From Charina bottae (lineage: Eukaryota > Chordata > Lepidosauria > Squamata > Charinaidae): DNA of 64,000 nucleotides. The stretch is taken from the NCBI GenBank assembly GCA_023362775.1, contig JALMGJ010000003.1, positions 54,103,416-54,167,415 of the forward strand, read 5' to 3'. The notes beneath the pieces are model-generated. The model made no database searches. It was not told the DNA's origin and saw only the letters and a program-made list of their open reading frames with translations. Every line of letters begins with the position of its first letter. The stretch's first letter is position 1. Below are positions 23,201 through 35,200 of this stretch, piece after piece. Both the position numbers and the translations under genes were made by a program.

Positions 23201-26200
23201 ACAAACAAGCAAGATTTCTGGCTCTCACAGACCTGTAACTTCTTCTTTAAGAGGCTCCTCTGTCCTCCACTCATTACCTGTAGTAATGGCACCTGTTTGA
23301 ACTTGTTATCAGTATAAAAGACACCTGTCCACAACCTCAAACAGTCACACTCCAAACTCCACTATGGTGAAGACCAAAGAGCTGTCGAAGGACACCAGAA
23401 ACAAAATTGTAGACCTGCACCAGGCTGGGAAGACTGAATCTGCAATAGGCAAGCAGCTTGGTGTGAAGAAATCAACTGTGGGAGCAATAATTAGAAAATG
23501 GAAGACATACAAGACCACTGATAATCTCCCTCGATCTGGGGCTCCACGCAAGATCTCACCCCGTGGGGTCAAAATGATCACAAGAACGGTGAGCAAAAAT
23601 CCCAGAACCACACGGGGGGACCTAGTGAATGACCTGCAGAGAGCTGGGACCAACGTAACAAAGGCTACCATCAGTAACACACTACGCCGCCAGGGACTCA
23701 GATCCTGCAGTGCCAGACGTGTCCCCCTGCTTAAGCCAGTACATGTCCGGGCCCGTCTGAAGTTTGCTAGAGAGCATTTGGATGATCCAGAAGAGGATTG
23801 GGAGAATGTCATATGGTCAGATGAAACCAAAGTAGAACTGTTTGGTAGAAACACAACTCGTCGTGTTTGGAGGAGAGAGAATGCTGAGTTGCATCCAAAG
23901 AACACCATACCTACTGTGAAGCATGGGGGTGGCAACATCATGCTTTGGGGCTGTTTCTCTGCAAAGGGACCAGGACGACTGATCCGTGTACAGGAAAGAA
24001 TGAATGGGGCCATGTATCGTGAGATTTTGAGTGCAAACCTCCTTCCATCAGCAAGGGCATTGAAGATGAAACGTGGCTGGGTCTTTCAGCATGACAATGA
24101 TCCCAAACACACCGCCCGGGCAACAAAGGAGTGGCTTCGTAAGAAGCATTTCAAGGTCCTGGAGTGGCCTAGCCAGTCTCCAGATCTCAACCCCATAGAA
24201 AACCTTTGGAGGGAGTTGAAAGTCCGTGTTGCCCAGCAACAGCCCCAAAACATCACTGCTCTAAAGGAGATCTGCATGGAGGAATGGGCCAACATACCAG
24301 CAACAGTGTGTGCCAACCTTGTGAAGACTTACAGAAAACGTTTGCCCTCTGTCATTGCCAACAAAGGATATATAACAAAGTATTGAGATGAACTTTTGAT
24401 ATTGACCAAATACTTATTTTCCACCATAATTTGCAAATAAATTCTTTCCGAATCAGACAATGTGATTGTCTGGATTTGTTTTCTCATTTTGTCTCTCATA
24501 GTTGAGGTCTACCTATGATGTCAATTACAGGCCTCTCTCATCTTTTTAAGTGGGAGAACTTGCACAATTGGTGGCTGACTAAATACTTTTTTGCCCCACT
24601 GTATGTAATGGAGCCAAATGCAAATCAGCATACACATACATTGGGCAAAGCTAGTAACAGAAGAATACAAATGGTTCAAATAAAGAAAGGGTCTTTCATA
24701 GAAACAGAGAAATCTATAAGCTGGAACATCAAAATAATATGCACAATTATTTTTCATTTGACTTTACCACCATTCTCTAATTCTTGCTCTTGAGTCTCTT
24801 GATTTAAGTTTAAAATTTTATCTTAATGTATTCTGCCCTGTATTTTCTCTACTTTCATATCCACACTGATCACTCAGGACAGCTGTTGCACAGTAATGCC
24901 TTTCTGAAGATGATGTAATAAATATGAGGCTTTTAACAGGCGGCTTAGATTCAAAAATGTCTCTGGAAAGGAGCAGTCAAAGTAAAAAAGACAATTGGAA
25001 TGAATGCTCAGTCAAGAGACCTGCTTGGGGAAAAGAGTCTCATCATTTGAGTCCTCAAAAGGTTAACATGGTCTTTTTAGAAAAGGAAAAAAAATGAACA
25101 AACCTTAATATCTATGTATGCTGGTGAATACCTAGCTGTGACAAACATACCTTCAGGGAGACCCCTGGCTGATCAGTCGGATCATATCAGCTTTATCAGG
25201 GCTCCTGATCATGGGCCAGCCCAGTCAAGAGTTGGCTTTCCAGTAAAGAACCAAGCTGAGGTCAAATACTTTTGAGACATTAATTTTCTCTTCTTTCACC
25301 AGGTCTTCATCCTTTCAGGATGCCTCTTTCTTTTTGTGGGCTAAAGCAAATCACAAGGTGCTCCAGCCTTTGTTGCTAGCTCTATAACTGCAGTTTATAG
25401 AGCGCTTTGGCATTCAACCCCACATTCTTAGCCAAACAGAGATCAATGTTCTGTCTCCTCCCACCCCCAATTTCCCAATCCTTTCAGAGAAACCCAGATA
25501 TAGACTGTAAGCCTTGAGAGTAGCCCCAGACTATTGCTTTCCTGGAAGCCTTGATGACCCCAATGAAGTAGGATTCCAGTAGACCAGAGAAAATTTGCCT
25601 TCTTCCCTCTGCCCCCCTCAGCTAGAGCCATAGCTGCCTTCTGCTCCAAAAGGCCAAGCCTCTGTGCCACTTGCCTGGAGGAGTAACTAGGACTGCTAAG
25701 AAAGAACTGAAGGGAATCTTCTCAAGGATTACACTGCTAAGGCACAGTAGAACATGAGGTCCTAACCAAAGGAGGACAGGAAGAGGGCTCTTATAGTGTT
25801 GGAGAAGTATCCATTCATTTTGTGAACTTGAGCCAGGCTACCTCTGCTCTCCATCTATTGTCCAGACTGGTCCAACAGGCCTCTTAGGAGATAAAATCTT
25901 CTAAGCCAGTTCTTTTTGCTTCAAATACTAACCACTCCACATTTCCACCTGTCCCTTTAAAGTGAGTATTCGTCTGTGCTTGTTCCTTTTCATTTTTATT
26001 TGGTATATCACACTGAATTACCATTTTCCCCCAGCCAAAGTAATTGAAATGTATTATATTTTTGCTACTTGGATTCTGTGTGTTTTCCATGTGTCAGTAA
26101 GAAGAATTAGTTCCATGTGTAGTAAACAGGTATAATTCACCAAAACACACTTTGGTTTAAATCCTTCTGATTGGGGGTTAACGATCCCTTACTGAATAAG

Positions 26201-29200
26201 AGGTTTCAAGTTTGAACCATGCTCCTGAGCACAGTCGGTAACAGAGCTTACATCAATTATAAAGAGGGGAACGGGAACTTCAGTTCTGGAAGAGGAAGGA
26301 AAAATGGGGTAAGGCAGAAATACTACCACAAGCTAATTTAATTTTACTGTTGAAGGCAAATCCCACTGTGGAGTAAGTAAGCATCAAGTCAGTCTTTCAG
26401 GGTGCACTGAAGACATAGTGACCTTTAGCTCAAGGTCAGCATAATGTAGCCAGAGAGAAAGGTAGCAAAAGAGAGTGTGGATTTATAAATGGACATCAAC
26501 TAATTAGGAGAAACTTGCTTTAGGAGTAAAGGAATTTTAATACTATTTGTAAGAGTGGTATGGAGACAAACATCCTCAATATACTGTTGATGGACACACT
26601 TGTATATCCCCAACCATATATTCCATGGCTACTCTGCAAAAAAAAACAACCATGTAGTTGAGGCGTTCATGGCAGATGGGGAGGGGAGCAAAAAAAGGTC
26701 AAGACAACAGGCATGTCTGCAATGCACACAAAAAGGGACATGGTTGCACTTGCCATCTTGATATTTTTGACCCCTCCTCCCACAGATGCCCCTGCATGAA
26801 GTGACAAGAACTGGGAGTGTTACTGGTAGGAAATTTTACATTTTTCCAGCAATCGTAAGTAACACTTTGAATGCTGGGGAAATGTACAGTATTTCTCTTA
26901 CAACTGATGTGACAACAGAGAAACTTCCACAAATGCCACAGATTGCACAAGGGGGGCAGGAAGAGGGGGGAATCTACAGTATATACTTTCTGTTACAGTC
27001 TAGTAACAGATAAGTACCCCAATAAGAGCATCTTTTCATTTTCTAATAAATGTTTAAAAATTGCCTTGTCCAGTTAAGAAATTATAGATATGACATCATT
27101 TGCTAAATGAGGGAGACAGAGAAATGAAACACTTTCATCCATCTTTCAAATATGCCAAACTAAACATAACTTCCTTTTCCTGCATAACGAAGACCTGAAC
27201 ACTTACTTGAGATGCTGAAATGGACCCGCTTGCCATCTTTTCAAATCCAAGAGCCAATACACAGTCAGCCAAACCTTAAATATAAACATTACTGGATAAC
27301 TATTTAAGCTTTAGTGAACAGAAATTAGATCTACTGGTAGCTCTCTAAATAATTTATAGGAGATAAGCAAGGATTAGTAACCTTTTTCTTTCCCTGCTGC
27401 CCAAAATTTAACTGCTGAAAAAAAGAAAACCTTGGGATGACCAGGAGTGGATTTTTGTGTAGAAGGATATGGAGTTCCATTCAGTGCAACCCCTCAAAAC
27501 AAATTCAAGGCACAGAATTATGTGCATTAAGTTTATGCTGTGAGAAGACAATATGACATCTGTGATACAATCTCTCTTAAACCAGTTGAGTGCCCTGCTA
27601 ATTTTCAGTTTGAAGCAAAAGTCTGGATTCCAGCTACCCATCTTTTTAATTCCCTTGAATGCCTCCAGGTCCAAACTGGAGCAAGACATGTTCTTAGAAA
27701 TAAAGATGAGTAACAGTCAGGAACCAGGCCTTTGCTTGAAAGCTCTTATTAACCCCAGATCCCCTTTGAGACCTGTGCAAAAATGAAGGGAGGGGACAAC
27801 TCTGGGGAAAACAATCAGGGAGACCAAGGGAGGGATTGCACAGGCCCGCACGGACACCCTGAGGGAAGAGAAAATGTGAACCTATAGGTTCTGCTGCACA
27901 TGCATGGGAAAGTATATCAGTTGGGGAGGAGGAAATAAATGAGTGAGGTTAGGAGCTGTTATGTTCTGGGAGCATACAAAGTAAAAAGAGGGCAATTTTG
28001 AGGAACAGATCATGGGAACAAAGAGATGGGCTTGTGGTCTGTGATTCAGCCTCATCTCGGTCTCATTTTTAGCCTCATTGTTCTGTGAAATGGGTGTTTC
28101 ACGAGTATTTATTTATTTATTTATTTATATTTCTAACTTATATCACCGCCCATCTCCCCCTATTTCCAGAGGGGACTCTGGGCGGTTAGTAGCCGTGTCC
28201 AGTCATTTTGTGATGGCACCTGCAAGTTTTCAAATCTGCATTAGCCCTGAAATGTTGGAGATACTGTATCTCTTTTGCTCTATTTGGTAGATCTCTAGTA
28301 ATAAACAAAACAGACCCCACAAGCTTGAAATCTACAGATCAGGGTAGGTAGGTTTGGGTGGCGAGGGGCATGCTTAGCCATTTAGGGGAGGCCTCAGAAC
28401 CACTGGCAGATAATGATATGAACTGAATACCATATATATTCACATATAAGCTCATCCGCAGATAAGCCGGCCCTCGAATTTTTAACCAAAATACCATGAA
28501 AATATGCCACCTGCAGATAAGCCGACCCACATTTTTCATGGTATTTTGGTTAAAAATGCAAGGGTCTGCTTATCTGTGGATGAGCTTATATGTGAGTATA
28601 TACAGGTACTTTTAAAAAGTATTACTGTATATACTTGCAGATAAGCCCATCCACAGATAAGCTGAACCCAATTTTTTGGGTGTATTTTGGCACCTAAAAT
28701 TCTCGGTTTATCCACAAGTATTGTATATACAGTATATCATTATTACATACATGGATGTTGACTGAAACCAAATCGTTAATATTTTTCCTCTCAGCTTTTG
28801 GACTTGAATATTATTGAAAATCTGTGGGGAGATTTCAAACACACAGTACATGCAAGGAGACCTCTAAGCTAGAAAAGTTCTGCAAGGAAGAGTGGGAAAA
28901 AATTCCAAAAGCAAGAATGGAAGGACTCCTAGCCGGCTACAGGAAATGTTTAGAAGCTGTTATTTCTGTCAAAGTACTGACTGAAAGGGTATCCAAACTC
29001 TTGCCCATGCCATATTCACTGTTTTCTTATTTTGCATCTGTAAATGATTGTACATGAATAGTGAGTATGCATACAAATGTGCAGAAAGATGTCATGTTTA
29101 ATTCAGTACACCTTAGCAGGGGTCCCCAACCTTTTTGGCACCAGGGACTGGTTTCGTGGAAGACAATTTTTCCACGGACCGGGGGTTTTGGGATGATTCA

Positions 29201-32200
29201 AGCGCATTATGCTACGGGCAGCAGCTGGAGTTCAGGCGGCTGGAGTTTGGACGACGGAGGTGTGCACGGCCAGGCTTCGATTTTCGCACTGTTTGCAGGC
29301 AGGAGCCAATTGGGCCTCGCAGTGCTCGGCCCGCCTCTCTAGGCTCCTTTGCCATGCGCTGATAGGCGTAGGTGCTTCTGCTTCCTGGTCTCCTCCTATC
29401 AGCTGCTCCGGCTCAGGCTCGGCTTTCACGCCTTCCCCGCCTCTTCCTGTTATCAGCTCCTCTTCTTCCGAGTCGGAGACCGGCATGGCAGCGAGGGAAG
29501 ACTCGTTCCTGACAATGCGGCCCGGTTCCTAACAGGCCACAGACCGGGACCGGTCCGCGGCCCGAGGGTTGGGGACCCCTGCCTTGGAGAATGCATCAGC
29601 TTCAGTTCTGACTGGGGTCAAATGCAACTGTATTTGCTGTGGGTTAGCAAATGTAACTTACCTCCTTGTATTACTTGTCTTGCTATGAACAAAGCGGTTG
29701 ACCCAGTAGCACAATTGTTGTTAACGTTTATAATAGGGATACCTGTTAGACCCAAATTGTGATAAATAGCCCGCTGACCGCAAGTTGAATCACCTTTAGA
29801 TTTAAAAAAAGGTAAGCAAAGTCAGTTTTGATATAATACCATTATATTCCCTAGCCCCTTTCAAATACTGCTAAATTTTTTCATGTTGACTTCTAAAGTG
29901 GTTCATTAAATTTTGGCTCAACAGGGTGCGGGAATCCAGCCATTGTGGTTTGCCAGGATTTATGACTTAGCACAGAGCTTTCCAAACTGTGTGTCGCGAC
30001 ACAAAAGTGTGTCGCCACACACAGTCTGGTGTGTCGCCACACAACCCGGAAGTGCTGATCATCATCAGCGCTTCCAGGTTTTCCCGCGGTGACACACCAA
30101 CCGCGGCGCGCAAAAACCCGAAAGCGGCAGCAGCGCTTCCGGGTTTTTGCGCGCTGTCGCAATGGCGGCACTTCCGGGTTTTCCCACGGCGACACACCAA
30201 TGGTGGTTGGTGTGTCGCCGCGGGAAAACTTTGGAAAGCCCTGACTTAGCAAGTTGTATGAATCCAACCTCCTGTGATTTATTCTACTGTGGCTGCCATG
30301 GCTTAGTATGACATATGAACTAGTCAGGCACCTTCTAATAGAACAAGAAGATCCTTATCCAAAACTGTAGAGAAACATTCAGACTCTCAATTTTAGGTAG
30401 ATAAAAACCGATACATTCAATGTCACAATTTAACTGTATCTTGATCAAGTATATTTTCTTCAGTAAATTTTTAATCATGCAACAATAACATGCAAGCCTG
30501 TGGAGTTAAATCAACTTGCCTGCAAAAACCACTGCAATAAAAATGGCTTCTCTTTCATTATCTATTTTACAATCAAATGTACAGATGGAAAGGTTAAAGG
30601 TTGTCAGCAATTCTAGCACTATAGAGAGCTTGCTCTGCAACATGTTGAAAGACACAAAAGTTTCTCATGTTGCAAGTCTTACATTAGTTCAAATGCTGCT
30701 TTGCCTCTTACTACAAGGCAGCCCGAAACACTTGACTTTGCTGGAATATTTATAAATGCATCATAAACTCTGCTTCAAGGAGGAGGAGGACACAAGCTTA
30801 AAAAGGGTAAAGAAGGAACAGGGTGAAATTTGGGCCTTTACTAATACTTTCACTTACCATATACATAGCCCACACATGCCTGCTCTACAGATGAGTACGG
30901 AATGCCTGCATCAGCAAGAGCCTGTTGACCTGAACAAGGTTAAAAAACAAATTACAAAATCTTGATTGGAAACTTACTGGATATTCTGAATAGACAGTTG
31001 AGCTGTGTATAGGGGGCCAGATTTCAAAAGTGAAGAATGTGCAAACACACTTACCACTCTTGGGCAGATTAAATAAGCTGCTAGTTTCAAACCTTTGGGT
31101 CAGTTCAGACAAGGCATCTGTTGTCACCATAACTTTTGGTGTATCTGGATACAGTACCCATCATGCAGGAGCAACATTTCCATGGAGCAACCATGGGAAC
31201 TGCTACCAGTTCCTGAATCAGCTACATCTGTAGGATGGTACTTTGGTGAGGGGTAGCAATCTAGCTGATCTCCGCTGACCTTGAAAATTATGCTGGGATG
31301 GATTCAGTTAGTCCTTGGATGGGAAACCATTTGGGAATGTTAGGACTGTTGACTAGACTAGAAAGTTAGAAAACATCATGGAAGTAGGCACCAGCAAATC
31401 ACTTCCATAGTACAAGAAAAGTGCATGAATGCGGACTTCCGGTGGGGACATGGTGGAATGAACAGCTGTGCCCGCGGGCTCAGCGGGTGGAGCTGACAAC
31501 ACGGCAGTTTTTTGGGGCTTAGGCAGGTTTTCCTGGAGCCCAGGAGTGTTTTTCTGGAAAAAGGAAAACACCTGGAATCACCCCATCTGTCCTCCGGATG
31601 GCTGCTTGCAACCAGAAGATCACAAACAGCATTTCGCGTTCAACTGGTAAGAGCTAGCTGGTAGGCGGGGACATCACCATTTTCCAAGCCGCACTGTAGC
31701 CTTAAAGGGACAGTAAGACCGGCCACCCCATTTCTAAATTACCCAATTTACATTTTTTTTAAGTATGAGTACCCTAAGAGAGGCTTTCTACAGCAAGGAG
31801 AAGCAGGCTTTCTTGGTGCCTATCGTTATTTTTGGGATTTTTTTTTTTAATTCTTTATAAGTTTTGGACTTTGTTTTCCCTCCAAATATTAAGGAGGATT
31901 GAAAGTAAATAACTGTCTCCCTGTTATTATTTTTGTACTAAATTTGAAGATATTAGCATTTTCCTACACGTTGAATCAGCTGATTTGAACCTTTAGCTTT
32001 CTGTTTCTACTATCTCTTGGGAACTGTCTGCATATCTCACTTTCACTTTGTGTAAACACATTCCGGAACTTTTTCATATCTTTGACTTTCGCTGGTCAAG
32101 CGCCTAGGGAGTGCCATAATCTACTGCGTGAGACATGGAAGACTTTAAACAGATTTTCTCTGACTTCCACCAAGATTTTAAATAGATTCTTTCCGACTCC

Positions 32201-35200
32201 TATCAAGTTTTCATGCAAGACATTCAGGACAGTGTGGAAAATATGAAGTCCAAAATGTGTCATCTGTTTGGGGATGTCATGGATGAAATTGAGGAATTCA
32301 ACAGTAACAGAAAAGTTTCTTCTAAGAGTGAGATCGGGATTTCTATTGAGATGCTGGATGAAGATCGGATAGTGGAGTTGGAGAAATTTAAGGGAGACAG
32401 AGATTTGTAAGCCACAAGTGTAATTGATCTTCTGGAGGAATGCCATGAAAAAGAAGGGGTTATTATGTATGGGAGGTTTTCTGAAGAGAAGTCAGAGTTT
32501 TTGAGGGGGGAAGTTGGGCTGTTTGATTTTTTTAAGAAAAAAGCTCTGTGTACATTGTGGGGATATGTAAATGCTCTGGTTTATTTTGAAGTGGGTTAAG
32601 GGTTAAATATTTATCTGGATTGCTTTTAAGGTTTGGTTGATTTCATTTATCTTTAACAATTTTGATTAAGATTAATAAGGTATAAAAATGTCTACTTGGA
32701 TGGTTTTGGGTTTATTAAGATTAAGATCATTAAAATTGTTGTATTATTAAGTATAATGGCAGACAATTTATGTGCTTTTTAGTTTGATTTTTATTATAGT
32801 AGACAGAAATGTATAGAATAGTAGTAGGAAGGGAATAATTAAATAGATGTTATCTTTGGGGAGGGGGAAGTTGTTTAGGAGGTTTATATGAATTTTTCTT
32901 TTTTTTTCTTTTAATATAAGGGGAGGGAGCAACTGTACTTAGTGATTTTTATAATGTGCCAATGTGGAATGATTTATAGAAATAATGTGGTTTTGGTTTA
33001 ATATAGAGTAAGGGATTGATTATGAAAATTTTTTGTATATCCTTGCTGTTAAAAGTCGGAAGTCACATCTTTTTGTAACTTTGAAAAAATTTTCTCTTGT
33101 GTTTTTCACATCTTTTTAGTTTTTTTCTCTTTTTTGTAGTTCTTTGTTTTTCCATAGCTTTTATCTTTGCTTGAAACTTAATAAAATTCCCATTAAAAAA
33201 AAGAAAAGTGCATGAATGCAGTCACTAACAATCAAGCTCAATGTTATATTTTTATATCTGTATAAAAACAGATTATATTAACAGAAGCTTGCTCTGTTCA
33301 AATGTTGGACATCTCACAGAGCAGCAAAAGGTAATCAATCCTCTATCTTTCAAAGGTAAGTATTTAAGCTTAGCAGACCACCACCACCTGTTTTTTTCAT
33401 AGGAAGCAACATATAATTTGTTATGCTAATGCAGGCACTCCAGATATCATTTCCAACAGCCCCTACTTCTGGCCATGTTGCTGGGAAGTGTAGTTCAGTA
33501 ACATCTGATGGGACACAAACTACCCACTACTGCTCCAGTGAATTCAGCTCATTGTTTAAATCAGAGCTTTCCAAACTGTGTGTCGCGACACATTAGTGTG
33601 TCGGCTGCAGTGTCTGGGTGTGTCGCAGCTGCTGCTGCCTCTGAGCCCTGCCAGGATTCCACGCAGGTCCTAGTGCCTGCCTTGTGCCCCGCTGCCTCCA
33701 AACCTGCCCTGCCAGGATTCTGCGCATGTCCTAGTGCCTGCCTTGTGCCTTGCTGCCTCCAAACTTGCTGTGATTCTGCGCAGGTCCTAGTGCCTGCCTT
33801 GTGCCCTGCTGTAAGAGTGTATCGCGAAATGATGCATGTCTAAAAAGTGTGTCACCAACATGAAAAGATTGGAAAGCTCTGGTTTAAAATATCAGCAGTG
33901 TTTAAAGCATGTTTAAGTAAATATTATTTTTTTAAAAATAAGTATTTTACAGAGATATTTATTGTACCCTGCCAACTGTTTCTGAAGCACAGGCCCAGTC
34001 AGAAATGGAACATTATAAATTGAAGATAACTTAGTTAAAGTTCACATACTGTATAAAGCAATTCTTCTATTCCTTGTCTTACTCTTTTGCAGATAATTAC
34101 ATCTTTATACCTTTCTAGCATAAGCAGCTGAACCCCAAGCCCCTTGGTTTGGAAGACCTGGCCATTGTATATCTATTGGCAATACAGTACTGCTTGACTG
34201 TTTATGCCACTAGCTATGTGCCTGGAGCGCCAAGCATATAGGCCACCTGTCACTAGCCGTGCCTGAGATTTTAAATATAATAGATCAGTATGTTACCTGC
34301 TTCCTTTGCCATGTCTGGATAATCAAAATTTTCACGGCGGCCAGGCTTTTCAAACTGTTAGAAAGAAAGCAAATGTTGAAAAGATGCTTGTGACCAAAAA
34401 AGCCTTCAGATCTCATTTAATTTTATTATTAGATTTTTATCCTGCCTTTTTTAAATATATAATTCAAGGCAGCGAACATACCTAATAAAAAAAACTGCCC
34501 AGAGTCCCTCCTTGGGGGGAGACGGGTTTTGATAGATATGTAATTAATTAATTAATTAATATAATTAAATAATTAAATTAAATTAAATTAATAAAATAAT
34601 AAAATAAAATAAAGTAATAAAATAAAGTAATAAAATAAAATATAAAAAATAAATAAAATAAAATAAAATAAAATAAAATAAAATAATAAAATAAAATAAA
34701 TAAAATAAAATAATAAAATAAAATAATAAAATAAAATAATAATAAAATAATAATAAAATAAAATAAAATAATAAAATAAAATAATAATAAAATAATAATA
34801 AAATAAAATAAAATAAAATAAAATAATAAATACTCCTGTCTCCTATTTTCCCCACAAGAACCCTGTGAGGTGGGTTGGGCTGAGTGTGTGTGACTGGCCC
34901 AAAGTCACCCAGCCGGCTTTCATGCCTAAGGCGGGACTAGAACTCTCAGTCTCCTGGTTTCTAGCCTGGAGCCTTAACCACTCCACTACAGTGACGATAT
35001 TTTCTTGGAAAAAAATAAAGGACAAACCTGAAAAAGAGACAAATCTGAAAGAGGTTCATATGGATTTAAAAAAATGTTTATATTTATAACTTTGCTTTAC
35101 AAAGGAAAATTCAAGAGCAAAACCAAGAAAATAATTAAATTAAATAAATCGAAAGAACAGCTTTCTGTAATAAAGGACTGTCCTTTATAATAAAGGACGC

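Noticed and set aside
29209..29762. Frames of 107-137 residues on the plus strand
   Set aside because: They lie in a GC-rich hAT-type element and overlap SCP2 exon 4 in antisense; no protein family is evident.
34540..34830. AT-rich replication origin
   Set aside because: It is simple-sequence expansion of two retroelement tails; base composition alone does not define a vertebrate origin.
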